From an uncultured Alphaproteobacteria bacterium (GTDB taxonomy: Bacteria > Pseudomonadota > Alphaproteobacteria > Micavibrionales > Micavibrionaceae), in the NCBI GenBank assembly GCA_937934135.1, contig CALHAW010000003.1, forward strand, positions 1 to 64,000: 64,000 bases of DNA. Reading direction: 5' to 3'. The notes below the pieces were generated by a model. That model saw only the letters and a program-made list of their open reading frames with translations, did not search any database and had not been told where the DNA came from. Of this stretch, positions 1 to 10,669 are shown one piece after another. The position numbers and the translations under genes are program-made. Positions within the stretch are counted from its first letter, which is position 1. Each line of letters starts with the position of its first letter.

Positions 1-138
1 CGCTAGAAATCCTGCATTCCCATATTATTTTTCTCTTTGTGTGTTATTTTCAAATTAACCAATATTTTTTGCTAGAAAGGTTAAAATATTATCTATATGC
101 TCTACATTTAAGTTTTAAAATCAAAATAGGATTAAAAA

Positions 139-264
139 ATGTCTAAATTATTATTGGTAGGAACATTATTTCTAGGGCTTTCCGTAGCTGCTTGTGGAAC
201 GTTGGAAGGTGCAGGTAAAGACCTTTCAAGAGCAGGTGAGGCCGTTCAAGACGTTGCCAGATAA
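139..264 (+). CDS. entericidin-like small lipoprotein
   Basis: A 41-residue ORF begins with ATG, 7 bases after a TAGGA ribosome-binding site. It reads as a short lipoprotein signal peptide with lipobox LSVAAC (Cys19), followed by a tiny mature part containing GTLEGAGKDLSRAGEAV. This matches the entericidin A/B (EcnAB) pattern: a small cell-envelope lipoprotein with an amphipathic Gly/Ala/Lys-rich helix. The role in this organism is unknown; related proteins have been linked to envelope stress and toxin/antidote behaviour in enterics. It stands alone ahead of kdsA, with a small hairpin between them. Confidence 0.75.
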   Translation: MSKLLLVGTLFLGLSVAACGTLEGAGKDLSRAGEAVQDVAR

Positions 265-283
265 AACTGTTTAAGCGGCTTTT

Positions 284-299
284 ATAGGCTACGGCCTAT
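284..299 (+). terminator. possible weak terminator hairpin
   Basis: A perfect ATAGGC/GCCTAT stem with loop TACG lies 20 bases after the small lipoprotein stop codon. It is followed by a T-rich tract (TTACACTTTGTTTTTG) rather than a clean U-run, so it may terminate or merely stabilise the lipoprotein message. The call rests on sequence only. Confidence 0.3.
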
Positions 300-330
300 T
301 ACACTTTGTTTTTGTGCGTTTTTGCGTTAA

Positions 331-1203
<873 letters not shown>

Positions 1204-1204
1204 C

Positions 1205-1280
1205 CGCCAATGTACGCCGATAAACGCGAATAAAAAATTGAATATATAAAATTATTTGTGTTAATTTGCGCCTATTCGCG
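1205..1280. repeat. inverted repeat built of phased 10-bp units
   Basis: The whole kdsA-eno gap is structured. The left arm is three consecutive decamers, CGCCAATGTA (1205-1214), CGCCGATAAA (1215-1224) and CGCGAATAAA (1225-1234). The reverse complement of the right arm is CGCGAATAGG (1271-1280), CGCAAATTAA (1261-1270) and CACAAATAAT (1251-1260), in register. The arms could form an imperfect stem of about 30 bp around an AT-rich 16-base centre. It resembles dispersed intergenic palindromes seen in other bacteria. A role as terminator, mRNA stabiliser or transposed repeat cannot be decided from one copy. Confidence 0.55.
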
Positions 1281-1288
1281 GTTCATAA

Positions 1289-2608
<1,320 letters not shown>

Positions 2609-2648
2609 TAGGTAAAGCGAAAGCGGTTCAATGAGAATTAATGCTCTT

Positions 2649-2816
2649 TTAAATGGCTTTTTTATAATGTCCTGATCCAGACAGCCTAACCGCTTCGTTA
2701 TGTACAATACGCATTTTTTCTCGTGTGCTGGGATCATCGCTATTGTCATTAACAACTTCTGCATCAACATGAGTGTGTAATAGCACTTCCATCGGTAAAA
2801 ACCAGGTATTTTTCAT
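2649..2816 (-). CDS. small hypothetical protein (55 aa)
   Basis: An uninterrupted 55-codon ORF on the minus strand fills part of the eno-ftsB gap and converges on eno. It starts MKNTWFLPMEVLLHTHVD and ends with KKAI. Its composition is protein-like, mixed charged and hydrophobic (for example NDNSDDPSTREKMRIVHNEA), unlike the Ser/Cys/Arg-rich shadow frames nearby. There is no clear Shine-Dalgarno sequence, and an in-frame stop two codons upstream fixes this as the only ATG start. It could be a small gene or a remnant of a larger one. No family recognised. Confidence 0.35.
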   Translation of the reverse strand: MKNTWFLPMEVLLHTHVDAEVVNDNSDDPSTREKMRIVHNEAVRLSGSGHYKKAI

Positions 2817-2867
2817 TTGTTAGAGGCATGTTGAATAATAAACATATTATTACAATAAAATAAAATT

Positions 2868-2977
2868 GAATCATTAGAATCACTTAACGATCTTGTTCTT
2901 GAACTGTTCCTTCTAACGCATTGAATCTATATGATTTTTACCGTTGACCGTGCGAATCAGATGTGATTCAATGACTC
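2868..2977. promoter_or_regulatory. cluster of six GANTC methylation sites upstream of ftsB
   Basis: Six copies of GANTC, the target of CcrM-type methylases, occur at 2868-2872, 2877-2881, 2923-2927, 2954-2958, 2965-2969 and 2973-2977. They lie upstream of and across the presumed ftsB start. By chance one site is expected per about 256 bp, so six in 110 bp is a strong enrichment. A ccrM gene is present in the same window. A link to replication-coupled control of the division gene is inference from Caulobacter. Confidence 0.55.
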
Positions 2978-3297
2978 TAATGAAGGGGTTCATCGAAAAA
3001 CAATATTTCTTACGGCGCAATATGCTCAGCATTATTGGGGTGTGTCTTTCTGTTTACTTCTCTTATCACCTTATTGCGGGACATCGCGGTTATGTTCGCC
3101 TGATGTCATTAGAAAACCGTATAGCCACAGCGCAGTTTGAGCAAGATGCTCTGATGGCGGAACGCGCCGCTATCGAAAAAAAGGTAGTGATGATGCGCCC
3201 TGGATCAACAGATCGTGATTTATTGGAAGAGCGCGTACGCTTTGTCCTTGGTTATCGCGCCGCAAATGAAATTAATTTGCAACAAAATAGCCTATAG
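2971..3297 (+). CDS. ftsB: cell-division protein FtsB/DivIC family
   Basis: Small bitopic inner-membrane protein of the divisome, normally partnering FtsL and FtsQ to activate septal peptidoglycan synthesis. After a short basic N-terminus comes one transmembrane helix (MLSIIGVCLSVYFSYHLIAG), then a coiled coil (LENRIATAQFEQDALMAER) and the family C-terminal motif DLLEERVRFVLGY. It sits between eno and pdhA, the usual alphaproteobacterial position. The start is uncertain: ATG 2971 is chosen, ATG 2980 is equally possible, and the frame opens to a TTG at 2944. None has a good ribosome-binding site. Confidence 0.85.
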   Translation: MTLMKGFIEKQYFLRRNMLSIIGVCLSVYFSYHLIAGHRGYVRLMSLENRIATAQFEQDALMAERAAIEKKVVMMRPGSTDRDLLEERVRFVLGYRAANEINLQQNSL

Positions 3298-3438
3298 CTA
3301 CATACAAAATACTAATTAAAAACAATGGCTTAGTAGTAAAATGCAAGTTTTCTTGTATAAAAACATCCTTCGGGGGTGGATTTTCCTGCTATTTGGGCGT
3401 AAAAATACGACGTGTTTAACAAATAGAGGAGTCGTGTT

Positions 3439-4482
3439 TTGTCCGCATCAAAAGCAAAGAAAACAGGCAAACCCAATAAAAATAAGAAGAGCAACGTCTC
3501 TCATATTTCAAATAGTAACCCAGAGCCAACTTTGGACGAGGTTAAAGAGCTTTATCACGATATGCTTCTTATTCGGCGTTTCGAAGAAAAAGCGGGTCAA
3601 CTGTACGGCATGGGTCTGATTGGTGGTTTTTGTCATCTTTACATTGGCCAAGAAGCTGTCGTAACCGGTATCCAATCTGTACAAATCGAAGGTGATTCTG
3701 TTGTCACGACATACCGTGATCATGGACACATGCTGTCTTGTGGCATGGATCCCAAAGGCGTTATGGCTGAGCTTACTGGGCGTGAGGGTGGATATTCACG
3801 CGGTAAGGGGGGGTCAATGCATATGTTCTCCCAAGAAAAGAAATTCTTTGGCGGTCACGGTATTGTTGGCGCCAGTACTTCAATCGGGACGGGCATGGCC
3901 TTCACCCATAAATATAATGAAGACGGTAACGTTGCTATTTCTTATTGCGGTGATGGCGCGGCGAACCAAGGGCAAGTGGCAGAATGTTATAATATGGCCG
4001 CCCTTTGGAAATTGCCAATCCTTTATGTGATTGAAAATAATCAATATGGCATGGGGACTTCTGCAGCGCGTCATGCGGCGGGACAGCTTTATGCCCGTGG
4101 TCAGGGGTATGGCATTCCGGGTGAACAAGTGGACGGTATGGATGTCTTTGCTGTTCAGGCGGCGGCGCGTCAGGCGCTCGATTATATCCGTACTGGTAAC
4201 GGTCCTTATATTTTAGAAGTTCTGACTTATCGTTTCCGTGGGCATTCAATGTCTGATCCTGCGAATTATAGAACAAAAGATGAGGTCGAAGCGCAGAAAA
4301 ACCAAGATCCTATCAATCAGCTGAAAGAGCTTATGATGAATGATTTTGATATTCCTGAAGAAGAGTTGAAAAAAATTGATAAAGAAATCAAAGCGCGCAT
4401 TAAAGAAGCCGCAGAATTTGCACAAGAGTCACCAGAACTTCCCCCAGAAGATCTGTGGACTGACGTATTGGTAGAGGTTTAG
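3439..4482 (+). CDS. pdhA: pyruvate dehydrogenase E1 component, alpha subunit
   Basis: With the beta subunit it forms the ThDP-dependent E1 that decarboxylates pyruvate and acetylates the lipoyl arm of E2. The 347-residue protein has the ThDP motif GDGAANQGQ ending in VIENNQYGMGT, the family GFCHLYIGQEAV, YRDHGH and RGKGGSMHMFS segments, and the C-terminal YRFRGHSMSDP. A lysine-rich N-terminal tail of about 25 residues precedes the fold. Translation starts at TTG, supported by AGAGGAG seven bases upstream. It heads the pdhA-pdhB-pdhC-lpd cluster, interrupted by a minus-strand small ORF before pdhB. Confidence 0.97.
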   Translation: MSASKAKKTGKPNKNKKSNVSHISNSNPEPTLDEVKELYHDMLLIRRFEEKAGQLYGMGLIGGFCHLYIGQEAVVTGIQSVQIEGDSVVTTYRDHGHMLSCGMDPKGVMAELTGREGGYSRGKGGSMHMFSQEKKFFGGHGIVGASTSIGTGMAFTHKYNEDGNVAISYCGDGAANQGQVAECYNMAALWKLPILYVIENNQYGMGTSAARHAAGQLYARGQGYGIPGEQVDGMDVFAVQAAARQALDYIRTGNGPYILEVLTYRFRGHSMSDPANYRTKDEVEAQKNQDPINQLKELMMNDFDIPEEELKKIDKEIKARIKEAAEFAQESPELPPEDLWTDVLVEV

Positions 4483-4491
4483 TTTTATGAG

Positions 4492-4725
4492 TTATCTAAT
4501 GCCCAGTATAACACGCTGTTCATCAGGTCTTAATCCAGCTCTTCCATTGCTCTTGATCGCGCGTTTGATGCGTCGGTGCTTTGGTGGCAAATTAAGCATA
4601 TGGCCTAATGTCTTGGCATTTATAGATGCTTTATTGAATACGTGTGGAAAACGAAACTGCCAACTATGCCCCGCTTCTGAAAATATTCGGGCGACTTTTT
4701 CTGGGTTTCTATCAAAAATATACAT
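4492..4725 (-). CDS. small hypothetical protein antisense within the pdh operon (77 aa)
   Basis: A 77-residue minus-strand ORF occupies the pdhA-pdhB gap. It begins MYIFDRNPEKVARIFSEAGH and continues with a basic stretch (PPKHRRIKRAIKSNGRAGL) and ends with PDEQRVILGIR. A plausible AAAAGG ribosome-binding site lies 8 bases before the ATG. The composition looks soluble and protein-like, whereas the overlapping plus-strand frame is rich in Cys, Ser and Arg. It diverges from pdhB and converges on pdhA. No family recognised; the basic middle could bind nucleic acid, but that is speculation. Confidence 0.45.
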   Translation of the reverse strand: MYIFDRNPEKVARIFSEAGHSWQFRFPHVFNKASINAKTLGHMLNLPPKHRRIKRAIKSNGRAGLRPDEQRVILGIR

Positions 4726-4778
4726 ATGTGTTACCTTTTCTTATTCTTATAAAAATAACATTAAATAGGATTTAAATT

Positions 4779-6215
4779 ATGTCAATACAAATTTTAATGC
4801 CGGCGTTATCGCCAACGATGACTGAAGGTAATCTTGCGCGTTGGCTTAAAAAAGAAGGCGACAGCGTTGAATCTGGCGATGTAATTGCCGAGATTGAAAC
4901 AGATAAGGCTACCATGGAGGTAGAAGCCGTAGATGAAGGGGTTATTGGTAAAATCCTGATTGAGGCGGGAACAGAAAATGTTTCTGTTAATTCGCCTATC
5001 GCTATTCTTCTTGAAGATGGCGAAAGCACAGATGATATCAAAACCGGTGACAGTGCGCCAGCGGCAGCACTATCTGCCCCAACGGAAGATGCGCCAGCAG
5101 CAGCAGCGAACATGTCAACCGATGTGGCCGTACAGCCAACAGGCGCGCATGTTGAAAACCGTGACATTTTATATGCCCAAGGCGTTGTGATTGAACCGCC
5201 TGTTTTTGACGAAGCCCCCTTTATGGCCGCAACACAAACACAAACTGTTCGTGTCGCCCTGCGGGACGCGATGAGCGAGGAAATGCGCACCGATGAAGAC
5301 ATCTATATTATGGGTGAGGAAGTTGCCGAATATAATGGTGCCTATAAAGTCACCGAAAATATGCTGGATGAATTTGGTTCGAAACGCGTGATTGATACCC
5401 CCATTACAGAACATGGCTTTGCCGGTATTGCTGTGGGGTCTGCTTTTACAGGGCTTAAGCCGATTGTAGAATTTATGACTTTTAATTTCGCCATGCAAGC
5501 GATTGATCACATTATCAACTCTGCCGCCAAAACGCTTTATATGGCGGGTGGTCAACTGGGTTGTCCGATTGTTTTCCGCGGACCAAACGGCGCGGCGTCC
5601 CGTGTAGGGGCGCAACATTCGCAATGTTATGCTTCATGGTACGCCCATATTCCAGGCTTAAAAGTTGTCTCCCCATGGAGTGCCGCCGATGCAAAAGGCT
5701 TAATGAAAGCCGCCATCCGTGATCCAAATCCTGTTATCTTTTTGGAAAATGAATTGATGTATGGACAAAGCTTTGACGTGCCAACAGATCCTGATTATGT
5801 GATTCCGCTTGGCCGAGCAAAAATTGAACGTGAAGGATCAGATGTTACTATTGTGGCATTCTCTATCATGGTTGGTAAAGCGTTAGAAGCGGCAGAAAAA
5901 TTAGCAGAGCAGGGGATTGATGCAGAAGTCATTAACCTTCGTACCATTCGCCCGCTTGATCGTTTCACCATTCTTGAAAGCGTAAAGAAAACCAATCGTA
6001 TTGTTTCTTGTGAGGAAGGCTTTCCATTTTCTGGTATCGGCGCAGAAATCGCAGCGCTTATCGGTGAACATGCGTTTGATTATTTGGATGCACCGCTAAA
6101 ACGTGTCCATGCCGCAGATGTACCACTTCCATACGCCGCCGGTTTAGAAAAATTAGCACTGCCCCAAACAGAACAAATCATCCATGCCGCGAAGGAAGTT
6201 TGCTATGCCAATTAA
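4779..6215 (+). CDS. pdhB: pyruvate dehydrogenase E1 component, beta subunit with N-terminal lipoyl domain
   Basis: This is the second half of E1. Residues 1-80 are a biotinyl-lipoyl domain with the lipoylation site ETDKATMEV (Lys43). An Ala/Pro-rich linker reaches to about residue 145. The transketolase-pyrimidine domain follows ([44 protein letters not shown]), then the transketolase C-terminal domain ([29 protein letters not shown]). The extra lipoyl domain is typical of many alphaproteobacteria and explains the 478-residue length. It overlaps the start of pdhC by 11 bases, implying translational coupling. Confidence 0.97.
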   Translation: MSIQILMPALSPTMTEGNLARWLKKEGDSVESGDVIAEIETDKATMEVEAVDEGVIGKILIEAGTENVSVNSPIAILLEDGESTDDIKTGDSAPAAALSAPTEDAPAAAANMSTDVAVQPTGAHVENRDILYAQGVVIEPPVFDEAPFMAATQTQTVRVALRDAMSEEMRTDEDIYIMGEEVAEYNGAYKVTENMLDEFGSKRVIDTPITEHGFAGIAVGSAFTGLKPIVEFMTFNFAMQAIDHIINSAAKTLYMAGGQLGCPIVFRGPNGAASRVGAQHSQCYASWYAHIPGLKVVSPWSAADAKGLMKAAIRDPNPVIFLENELMYGQSFDVPTDPDYVIPLGRAKIEREGSDVTIVAFSIMVGKALEAAEKLAEQGIDAEVINLRTIRPLDRFTILESVKKTNRIVSCEEGFPFSGIGAEIAALIGEHAFDYLDAPLKRVHAADVPLPYAAGLEKLALPQTEQIIHAAKEVCYAN

Positions 6216-7503
6216 AATATTAATGCCCGCGCTTTCACCAACTATGACAGAAGGTAATCTTGCCAAATGGCATAAGGCCGAGGGCGACACGGTTGAATCG
6301 GGCGATGTGATCGCGGAAATTGAAACTGACAAGGCCACAATGGAAGTTGAGGCCGTTGATGAAGGCGTAATGGGTAAAATTATTGTCCCCGCAGGAACAG
6401 AGAATGTTGCGGTAAATCAAATGATTGCCGTTCTTCTGGAAGATGGTGAAAGCGATAGTGATATAGATGCGATGTTGAAAGAAGAAGGCAGTAGAAACAC
6501 TCCTGTTGCTCCTGCTGAAGCCGATTCACCGGAAGAAAAAGCCCCTGAAACGAATAGTGAGCCTATGCAAGCGCAACCACAAGCGGCACCTGCACCACAG
6601 CAAGCAGGCAATAGAATTTTCGCCTCTCCTTTGGCGCGCCGCATTGCGGAACAAAAAAATATTGATTTAGTTACCCTAAAAGGTTCAGGGCCGCGCGGTC
6701 GTGTCGTGAAAGCAGACTTGGAAAGCGCTTCTTCTGCGCCTCAAGCAAGCGCGGCGTCTACTGCTCCTGCCGCTGTGGCACAACCAACGGGTGAACAGAA
6801 AATCAACGAATTTGGAATGATTTATAATGAAATTCCGAATAACAATATTAAGAAAATCGTTGCCGCGCGCCTTCAAGAATCAAAACAAACCGTGCCACAT
6901 TTCTATTTGACGATTGAATGCCAAATTGATGAGTTGATGCGTACCCGTAAAATAATTAATGATGCGGCCAATGGAGAGTACAAATTATCCGTGAATGATT
7001 TTATTGTGAAGGCCTCTGCTAATGCGCTTAAAGTTTATCCTGCGGCAAATGTCTCATGGACCGATGATGCGGTGCGCCAATATGTGCATTCTGATATCTC
7101 GGTCGCTGTTTCCACGCCAAATGGCCTGATTACACCGATTGTAAAGGCGGCTGAAACTAAAGGTTTAAAAGAAATTTCCGCAGAGATTAAGGATTTAGCT
7201 GGGCGCGCCCGTGATGGAAAATTAAAACCCCAAGAATTTCAGGGCGGAACATTCAGCGTGTCTAACCTCGGCATGTTTGGTATTAAGGCGTTTGACGCTA
7301 TTATCAACCCGCCGCAAGCCTGTATTTTGGCCGTTGGTGCGGGGGAGAAAAAGCCTTACGTGGATGGAAATGATGTGAAAATTGGAACATTTATGAGCTG
7401 CACGCTATCAGTAGATCATCGCGCCGTTGATGGCTCTGTCGGGGCGGAATATTTGAAGGTTTTAAAACAATATATCGAAAACCCAGCCGCGATGCTGGTT
7501 TAA
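6205..7503 (+). CDS. pdhC: dihydrolipoamide acetyltransferase (E2 of pyruvate dehydrogenase)
   Basis: Core of the pyruvate dehydrogenase complex, transferring acetyl from the lipoyl group to CoA. ATG 6205 is chosen over the in-frame upstream GCC/ATG region because GAAGGAAG lies 6 bases before it. Domains in order: one lipoyl domain (Lys43 in ETDKATMEV), an Ala/Pro/Gln-rich linker, the peripheral-subunit-binding domain ([27 protein letters not shown], about residues 138-172), a second linker, and the catalytic domain ending with the active-site motif DHRAVDG. At 432 residues it is a normal single-lipoyl E2. Its lipoyl domain is nearly identical to that of pdhB. Confidence 0.97.
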   Translation: MPIKILMPALSPTMTEGNLAKWHKAEGDTVESGDVIAEIETDKATMEVEAVDEGVMGKIIVPAGTENVAVNQMIAVLLEDGESDSDIDAMLKEEGSRNTPVAPAEADSPEEKAPETNSEPMQAQPQAAPAPQQAGNRIFASPLARRIAEQKNIDLVTLKGSGPRGRVVKADLESASSAPQASAASTAPAAVAQPTGEQKINEFGMIYNEIPNNNIKKIVAARLQESKQTVPHFYLTIECQIDELMRTRKIINDAANGEYKLSVNDFIVKASANALKVYPAANVSWTDDAVRQYVHSDISVAVSTPNGLITPIVKAAETKGLKEISAEIKDLAGRARDGKLKPQEFQGGTFSVSNLGMFGIKAFDAIINPPQACILAVGAGEKKPYVDGNDVKIGTFMSCTLSVDHRAVDGSVGAEYLKVLKQYIENPAAMLV

Positions 7504-7532
7504 ATTTTTAATGCGTATTAAGGAGTAAAATT

Positions 7533-7706
7533 ATGAGTTCGGCTGTGGCTATTGGGCATACCATTGATTTTGGTGTGCCATCGTTGAAAGCTTTGTTTGC
7601 AAAAACAGGAGGTAAATTACCAGAAGGCGAAAAGCCTTCAGTGACTGTTTGGCCAGCAAGCTATTTTGTTCAGGCAATGGCTATTGCTGATAAATTCGTG
7701 ATTTAG
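7533..7706 (+). CDS. small hypothetical protein between pdhC and lpd (57 aa)
   Basis: A 57-codon ORF lies exactly between the E2 and E3 genes, on the same strand. It has a textbook AAGGAG ribosome-binding site 7 bases before its ATG, stronger than those of several neighbouring genes. The product starts MSSAVAIGHTIDFGVPSLKA and contains KLPEGEKPSVTVWPASYF. There is no signal peptide or transmembrane segment. The lpd ATG follows its stop by 10 bases, so it would be co-transcribed with the pyruvate dehydrogenase genes. Family not recognised; function unknown. Confidence 0.6.
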   Translation: MSSAVAIGHTIDFGVPSLKALFAKTGGKLPEGEKPSVTVWPASYFVQAMAIADKFVI

Positions 7707-7716
7707 AAAGAAAAAT

Positions 7717-9120
7717 ATGACTGATACAAATTTTGATGTGGTTGTAATAGGCGGTGGCCCTGGTGGCTATGTTGCGGCGATACGCGCCAGTCAACTGGGC
7801 ATGAAGGCCGCGCTTGTTGAGGCAAACCATTTGGGCGGCATTTGTCTGAACTGGGGCTGTATCCCGACCAAGGCGCTGTTGCGCTCGTCAGAAATTAATC
7901 ATTTACTTAATCATGCTTCTAATTATGGGTTTGAAATCAAAGACTTCTCGTTCGATATTAAGAAAGTGGTTGAGCGTTCCCGCGGCGTCGCAACACAGCT
8001 TTCCGGCGGTGTTGGGCATTTGCTTAAGAAAAATAAAGTGACTGTATTTGATGGCTTTGGGAAGCTTGAGGGCAAAGGAAAAATTTCTGTCACGAAAGAT
8101 AAAAAACCTGTAGCAACCCTAACAGGCAAGCACATTATTATTGCCACAGGCGCACGGGCGCGGGTTATTCCGGGGATGGAGCCTGATGGCAAGCAAATCT
8201 GGACTTACCGCGAGGCAATGGTACCGACCGAAATGCCAAAATCGGTTCTGGTGGTGGGATCTGGTGCAATCGGTATCGAATTTGCGTCCTTCTATCGCAA
8301 CATGGGCGCCGAAGTGACCGTGGTTGAGATGATGGATCGCGTCATGCCTGTTGAAGACGCAGAAATTTCTGATTTCGCGCAAAAACAGTTCGAAAAACAA
8401 GGTATGCGCATCATAACAAGCGCAAAAACGTCAAAAATCGACAAAAAACCGAAAGAAGTTATCGTTTCTATCGAAAAAGGCGGTAAAACAGAAAAAATTA
8501 CCGTTGAAAAAGTCATTATGGCGGTTGGAATTGTAGCAAACACCGAAAATATAGGCCTTGATAATGTAAAAGGCGTTAAATTAGACCGTGGTCACATTGT
8601 CACTGATGGTTATATGAAGACAGGTGAGGCGGGCGTCTACGCGATTGGTGATGTTTGCGGCGCGCCGTGGCTGGCGCATAAGGCCTCGCATGAAGGCGTG
8701 ATATGTGTTGAAAAAATTGCTGGGCAAAAAGACGTGCATCCGGTTGTAAAAACGAATATTCCGGGTTGTACCTATTGCATGCCACAAGTGGCGAGCGTTG
8801 GACTGACTGAGGCTGCTGCGAAAGAGGCGGGGCATAAGCTCAAAGTCGGACGTTTTCCCTTTATGGGGAACGGGAAGGCAATCGCGCTCGGCGAGCCTGA
8901 TGGCATGGTGAAAACCATCTGGGATGAAAAAACGGGAGAATTGCTCGGCGCGCACATGGTTGGCGCAGAGGTAACAGAATTAATCCAAGGGTATGTTGTT
9001 GGAAAAACTGCGGAATTGGTAGAAGCAGATTACATGCACACCATCTTCCCGCACCCAACTTTATCCGAAATGATGCATGAAAGCGTGTTAGATGCCTATG
9101 GCAAGGTTATTCATTTTTAA
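7717..9120 (+). CDS. lpd: dihydrolipoamide dehydrogenase (E3)
   Basis: FAD flavoenzyme that reoxidises dihydrolipoamide with NAD+, serving pyruvate dehydrogenase and possibly 2-oxoglutarate dehydrogenase or glycine cleavage. Visible features are the FAD Rossmann motif GGGPGGYVAAIRA, the redox disulfide GGICLNWGCIPTKAL, the NAD-binding VVGSGAIGIEFASFY, the FAD motif YAIGDVCGAPWLAHKA, and the C-terminal dimer/active-site motif HTIFPHPTLSEMMHE. The length, 467 residues, is typical. It has no N-terminal lipoyl domain. It closes the pdh operon. Confidence 0.97.
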   Translation: MTDTNFDVVVIGGGPGGYVAAIRASQLGMKAALVEANHLGGICLNWGCIPTKALLRSSEINHLLNHASNYGFEIKDFSFDIKKVVERSRGVATQLSGGVGHLLKKNKVTVFDGFGKLEGKGKISVTKDKKPVATLTGKHIIIATGARARVIPGMEPDGKQIWTYREAMVPTEMPKSVLVVGSGAIGIEFASFYRNMGAEVTVVEMMDRVMPVEDAEISDFAQKQFEKQGMRIITSAKTSKIDKKPKEVIVSIEKGGKTEKITVEKVIMAVGIVANTENIGLDNVKGVKLDRGHIVTDGYMKTGEAGVYAIGDVCGAPWLAHKASHEGVICVEKIAGQKDVHPVVKTNIPGCTYCMPQVASVGLTEAAAKEAGHKLKVGRFPFMGNGKAIALGEPDGMVKTIWDEKTGELLGAHMVGAEVTELIQGYVVGKTAELVEADYMHTIFPHPTLSEMMHESVLDAYGKVIHF

Positions 9121-9157
9121 TTGACATAATTATTTATTACTGTTATTAATCTGAAGT

Positions 9158-9550
9158 ATGAATACTAAAAAAGATTCAATTAATTCATTTTTTCAAACCA
9201 TTGCCGATCATAAAACTGGCGATGATAATGTTTCTTTTTCCTTTTCCTTTAATGGCGTAACGCTTAAGCTTTTAACAGATGGAGAATCTGTAACAATTTT
9301 AAAACTCTCTGTTCCTAAGAAAGATAGGCGGCAAGGGCGAGCAACGTTAGCTCTAGAATGGCTCACAGCCTCCGCAGATAAGCACCAGATTACTTTAGAT
9401 GTGATATCCGCCCCTGATCACGAGAGCATTATAAAGCCTAAGGATTTGGTAAGCTTTTATAAAGCCCATAAGTTTGAATCGGTAGCCCCCGATTCTATCG
9501 AGCTTATGCGCAGGCATCCACAAAGAGCTAAACTTGTATCAAAACCTTGA
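9158..9550 (+). CDS. GNAT-like N-acetyltransferase domain protein
   Basis: A 130-residue protein of uncertain function. A central strand and helix, TILKLSVPKKDRRQGRATLALEWL, reads as the GNAT acetyl-CoA-binding motif A with the loop RRQGRA. The later segment LVSFYKAHKFE matches the GNAT motif B region (FYkk.GFe). The N-terminal 45 residues are not assigned. No clear ribosome-binding site is seen. It lies between lpd and lipA without overlap, so co-transcription is possible but not shown. The substrate cannot be predicted. Confidence 0.6.
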   Translation: MNTKKDSINSFFQTIADHKTGDDNVSFSFSFNGVTLKLLTDGESVTILKLSVPKKDRRQGRATLALEWLTASADKHQITLDVISAPDHESIIKPKDLVSFYKAHKFESVAPDSIELMRRHPQRAKLVSKP

Positions 9551-9706
9551 TTTTTTTTTAACGGTCCTGTTGTCTGCAGATAATTTTTAATGCAAAAAAC
9601 ACCCAACAAAATTTAAAAATTCTGTTATATCTAACGCAGATCCTATGTCGCTCTCTGCTTATTGTGAAGTAACGAACTAGGCAAATTGAATATTACGGTA
9701 AATAAT

Positions 9707-10663
9707 ATGACCTACAATACTGACCTTCTTGACCGCGCAAAGCGCCATCCTGAAAAGCAAAAGCGGGAAGATCGCCCGATGGGCAAAAAGCCCGATTGGA
9801 TTCGTGTAAAGGCGGGCGGGCAAAGTGAGACCTATAAGGAAACACTGAATGTCGTTAAAAATTTAAAACTCACCACAGTATGTGAGGAAGCGGGATGTCC
9901 GAATATTGGAGAATGTTGGGATAAAAAACACGCCACCTTTATGATTATGGGGGAGGTTTGTACCCGCGCTTGTTCATTCTGTAATGTTGCAACGGGAAAG
10001 CCTGATGCGCTTGATAAATATGAACCGCTTAAAATTGCTGTGGCCGTTGATAAAATGGGGTTGAAGCATGTGGTTGTTACCTCTGTTGATCGTGATGATT
10101 TGAAAGATAGTGGGTCGGCACATTTTGTAAAGACAATCGAAGCCATCCGTTTTAAATCACCCGACACCACCATTGAAATTTTACCAGGGGATTTTCGTGG
10201 CGCGATTGAGGATATTGATATTGTGACACGCGCCAAACCTGATGTGTTTAATCACAACATGGAAACCGTGCCGCGCTTATATCCAACCATCCGTCCAGGT
10301 GCGCGTTACTTCCGCTCACTTCGTTTGCTTGAACGGGTAAAAGAAGTGGATCCAACCATCTTCACTAAATCTGGTCTTATGGTGGGTCTGGGTGAAACCC
10401 GTGAAGAGGTCGCGCAAGTTATGGACGATATGCGCGCCGCTGATATTGATTTCATTACCATTGGGCAGTATCTACAGCCAACGCCAAAGCATTCCCCCGT
10501 AGAGCATTTTTGGACACCCGAAGAATTTGAAGGGTTAGAGAAAATGGCGCGTGCCAAAGGATTTCTTATGGCGTCTTGTACACCGCTAACCCGTTCCAGC
10601 CACCACGCCGGTGAAGACTTCGCCAAGCTCCGTCAGGCACGCGCAGAGAAACTTGTTTCATAA
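9707..10663 (+). CDS. lipA: lipoyl synthase
   Basis: Radical-SAM enzyme inserting two sulfurs into octanoyl groups on lipoyl domains, so it makes the cofactor needed by the E1-beta and E2 proteins encoded just upstream. The auxiliary cluster motif is [12 protein letters not shown] and the radical-SAM motif is [15 protein letters not shown]; the C-terminal SxS-type end appears as [16 protein letters not shown] 9707 gives 318 residues; an in-frame TTG at 9686 is possible, but neither start has a strong ribosome-binding site. The coq10-like gene begins 6 bases after the stop. Confidence 0.97.
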   Translation: MTYNTDLLDRAKRHPEKQKREDRPMGKKPDWIRVKAGGQSETYKETLNVVKNLKLTTVCEEAGCPNIGECWDKKHATFMIMGEVCTRACSFCNVATGKPDALDKYEPLKIAVAVDKMGLKHVVVTSVDRDDLKDSGSAHFVKTIEAIRFKSPDTTIEILPGDFRGAIEDIDIVTRAKPDVFNHNMETVPRLYPTIRPGARYFRSLRLLERVKEVDPTIFTKSGLMVGLGETREEVAQVMDDMRAADIDFITIGQYLQPTPKHSPVEHFWTPEEFEGLEKMARAKGFLMASCTPLTRSSHHAGEDFAKLRQARAEKLVS

Positions 10664-10669
10664 ACAAAT

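Noticed and set aside
3341-3619. 92-codon ORF overlapping the pdhA start
   Set aside because: It overlaps pdhA out of frame and has a Cys/Lys-rich, shadow-like composition. The TTG start of pdhA with AGAGGAG explains the region.
4487-4768. Plus-strand 93-codon ORF between pdhA and pdhB
   Set aside because: It overlaps the more protein-like minus-strand ORF, is rich in Cys, Ser, Arg and Leu as shadow frames are, and its nearest AGAGG is 10 bases from the start inside the pdhA stop region. Treated as a shadow.
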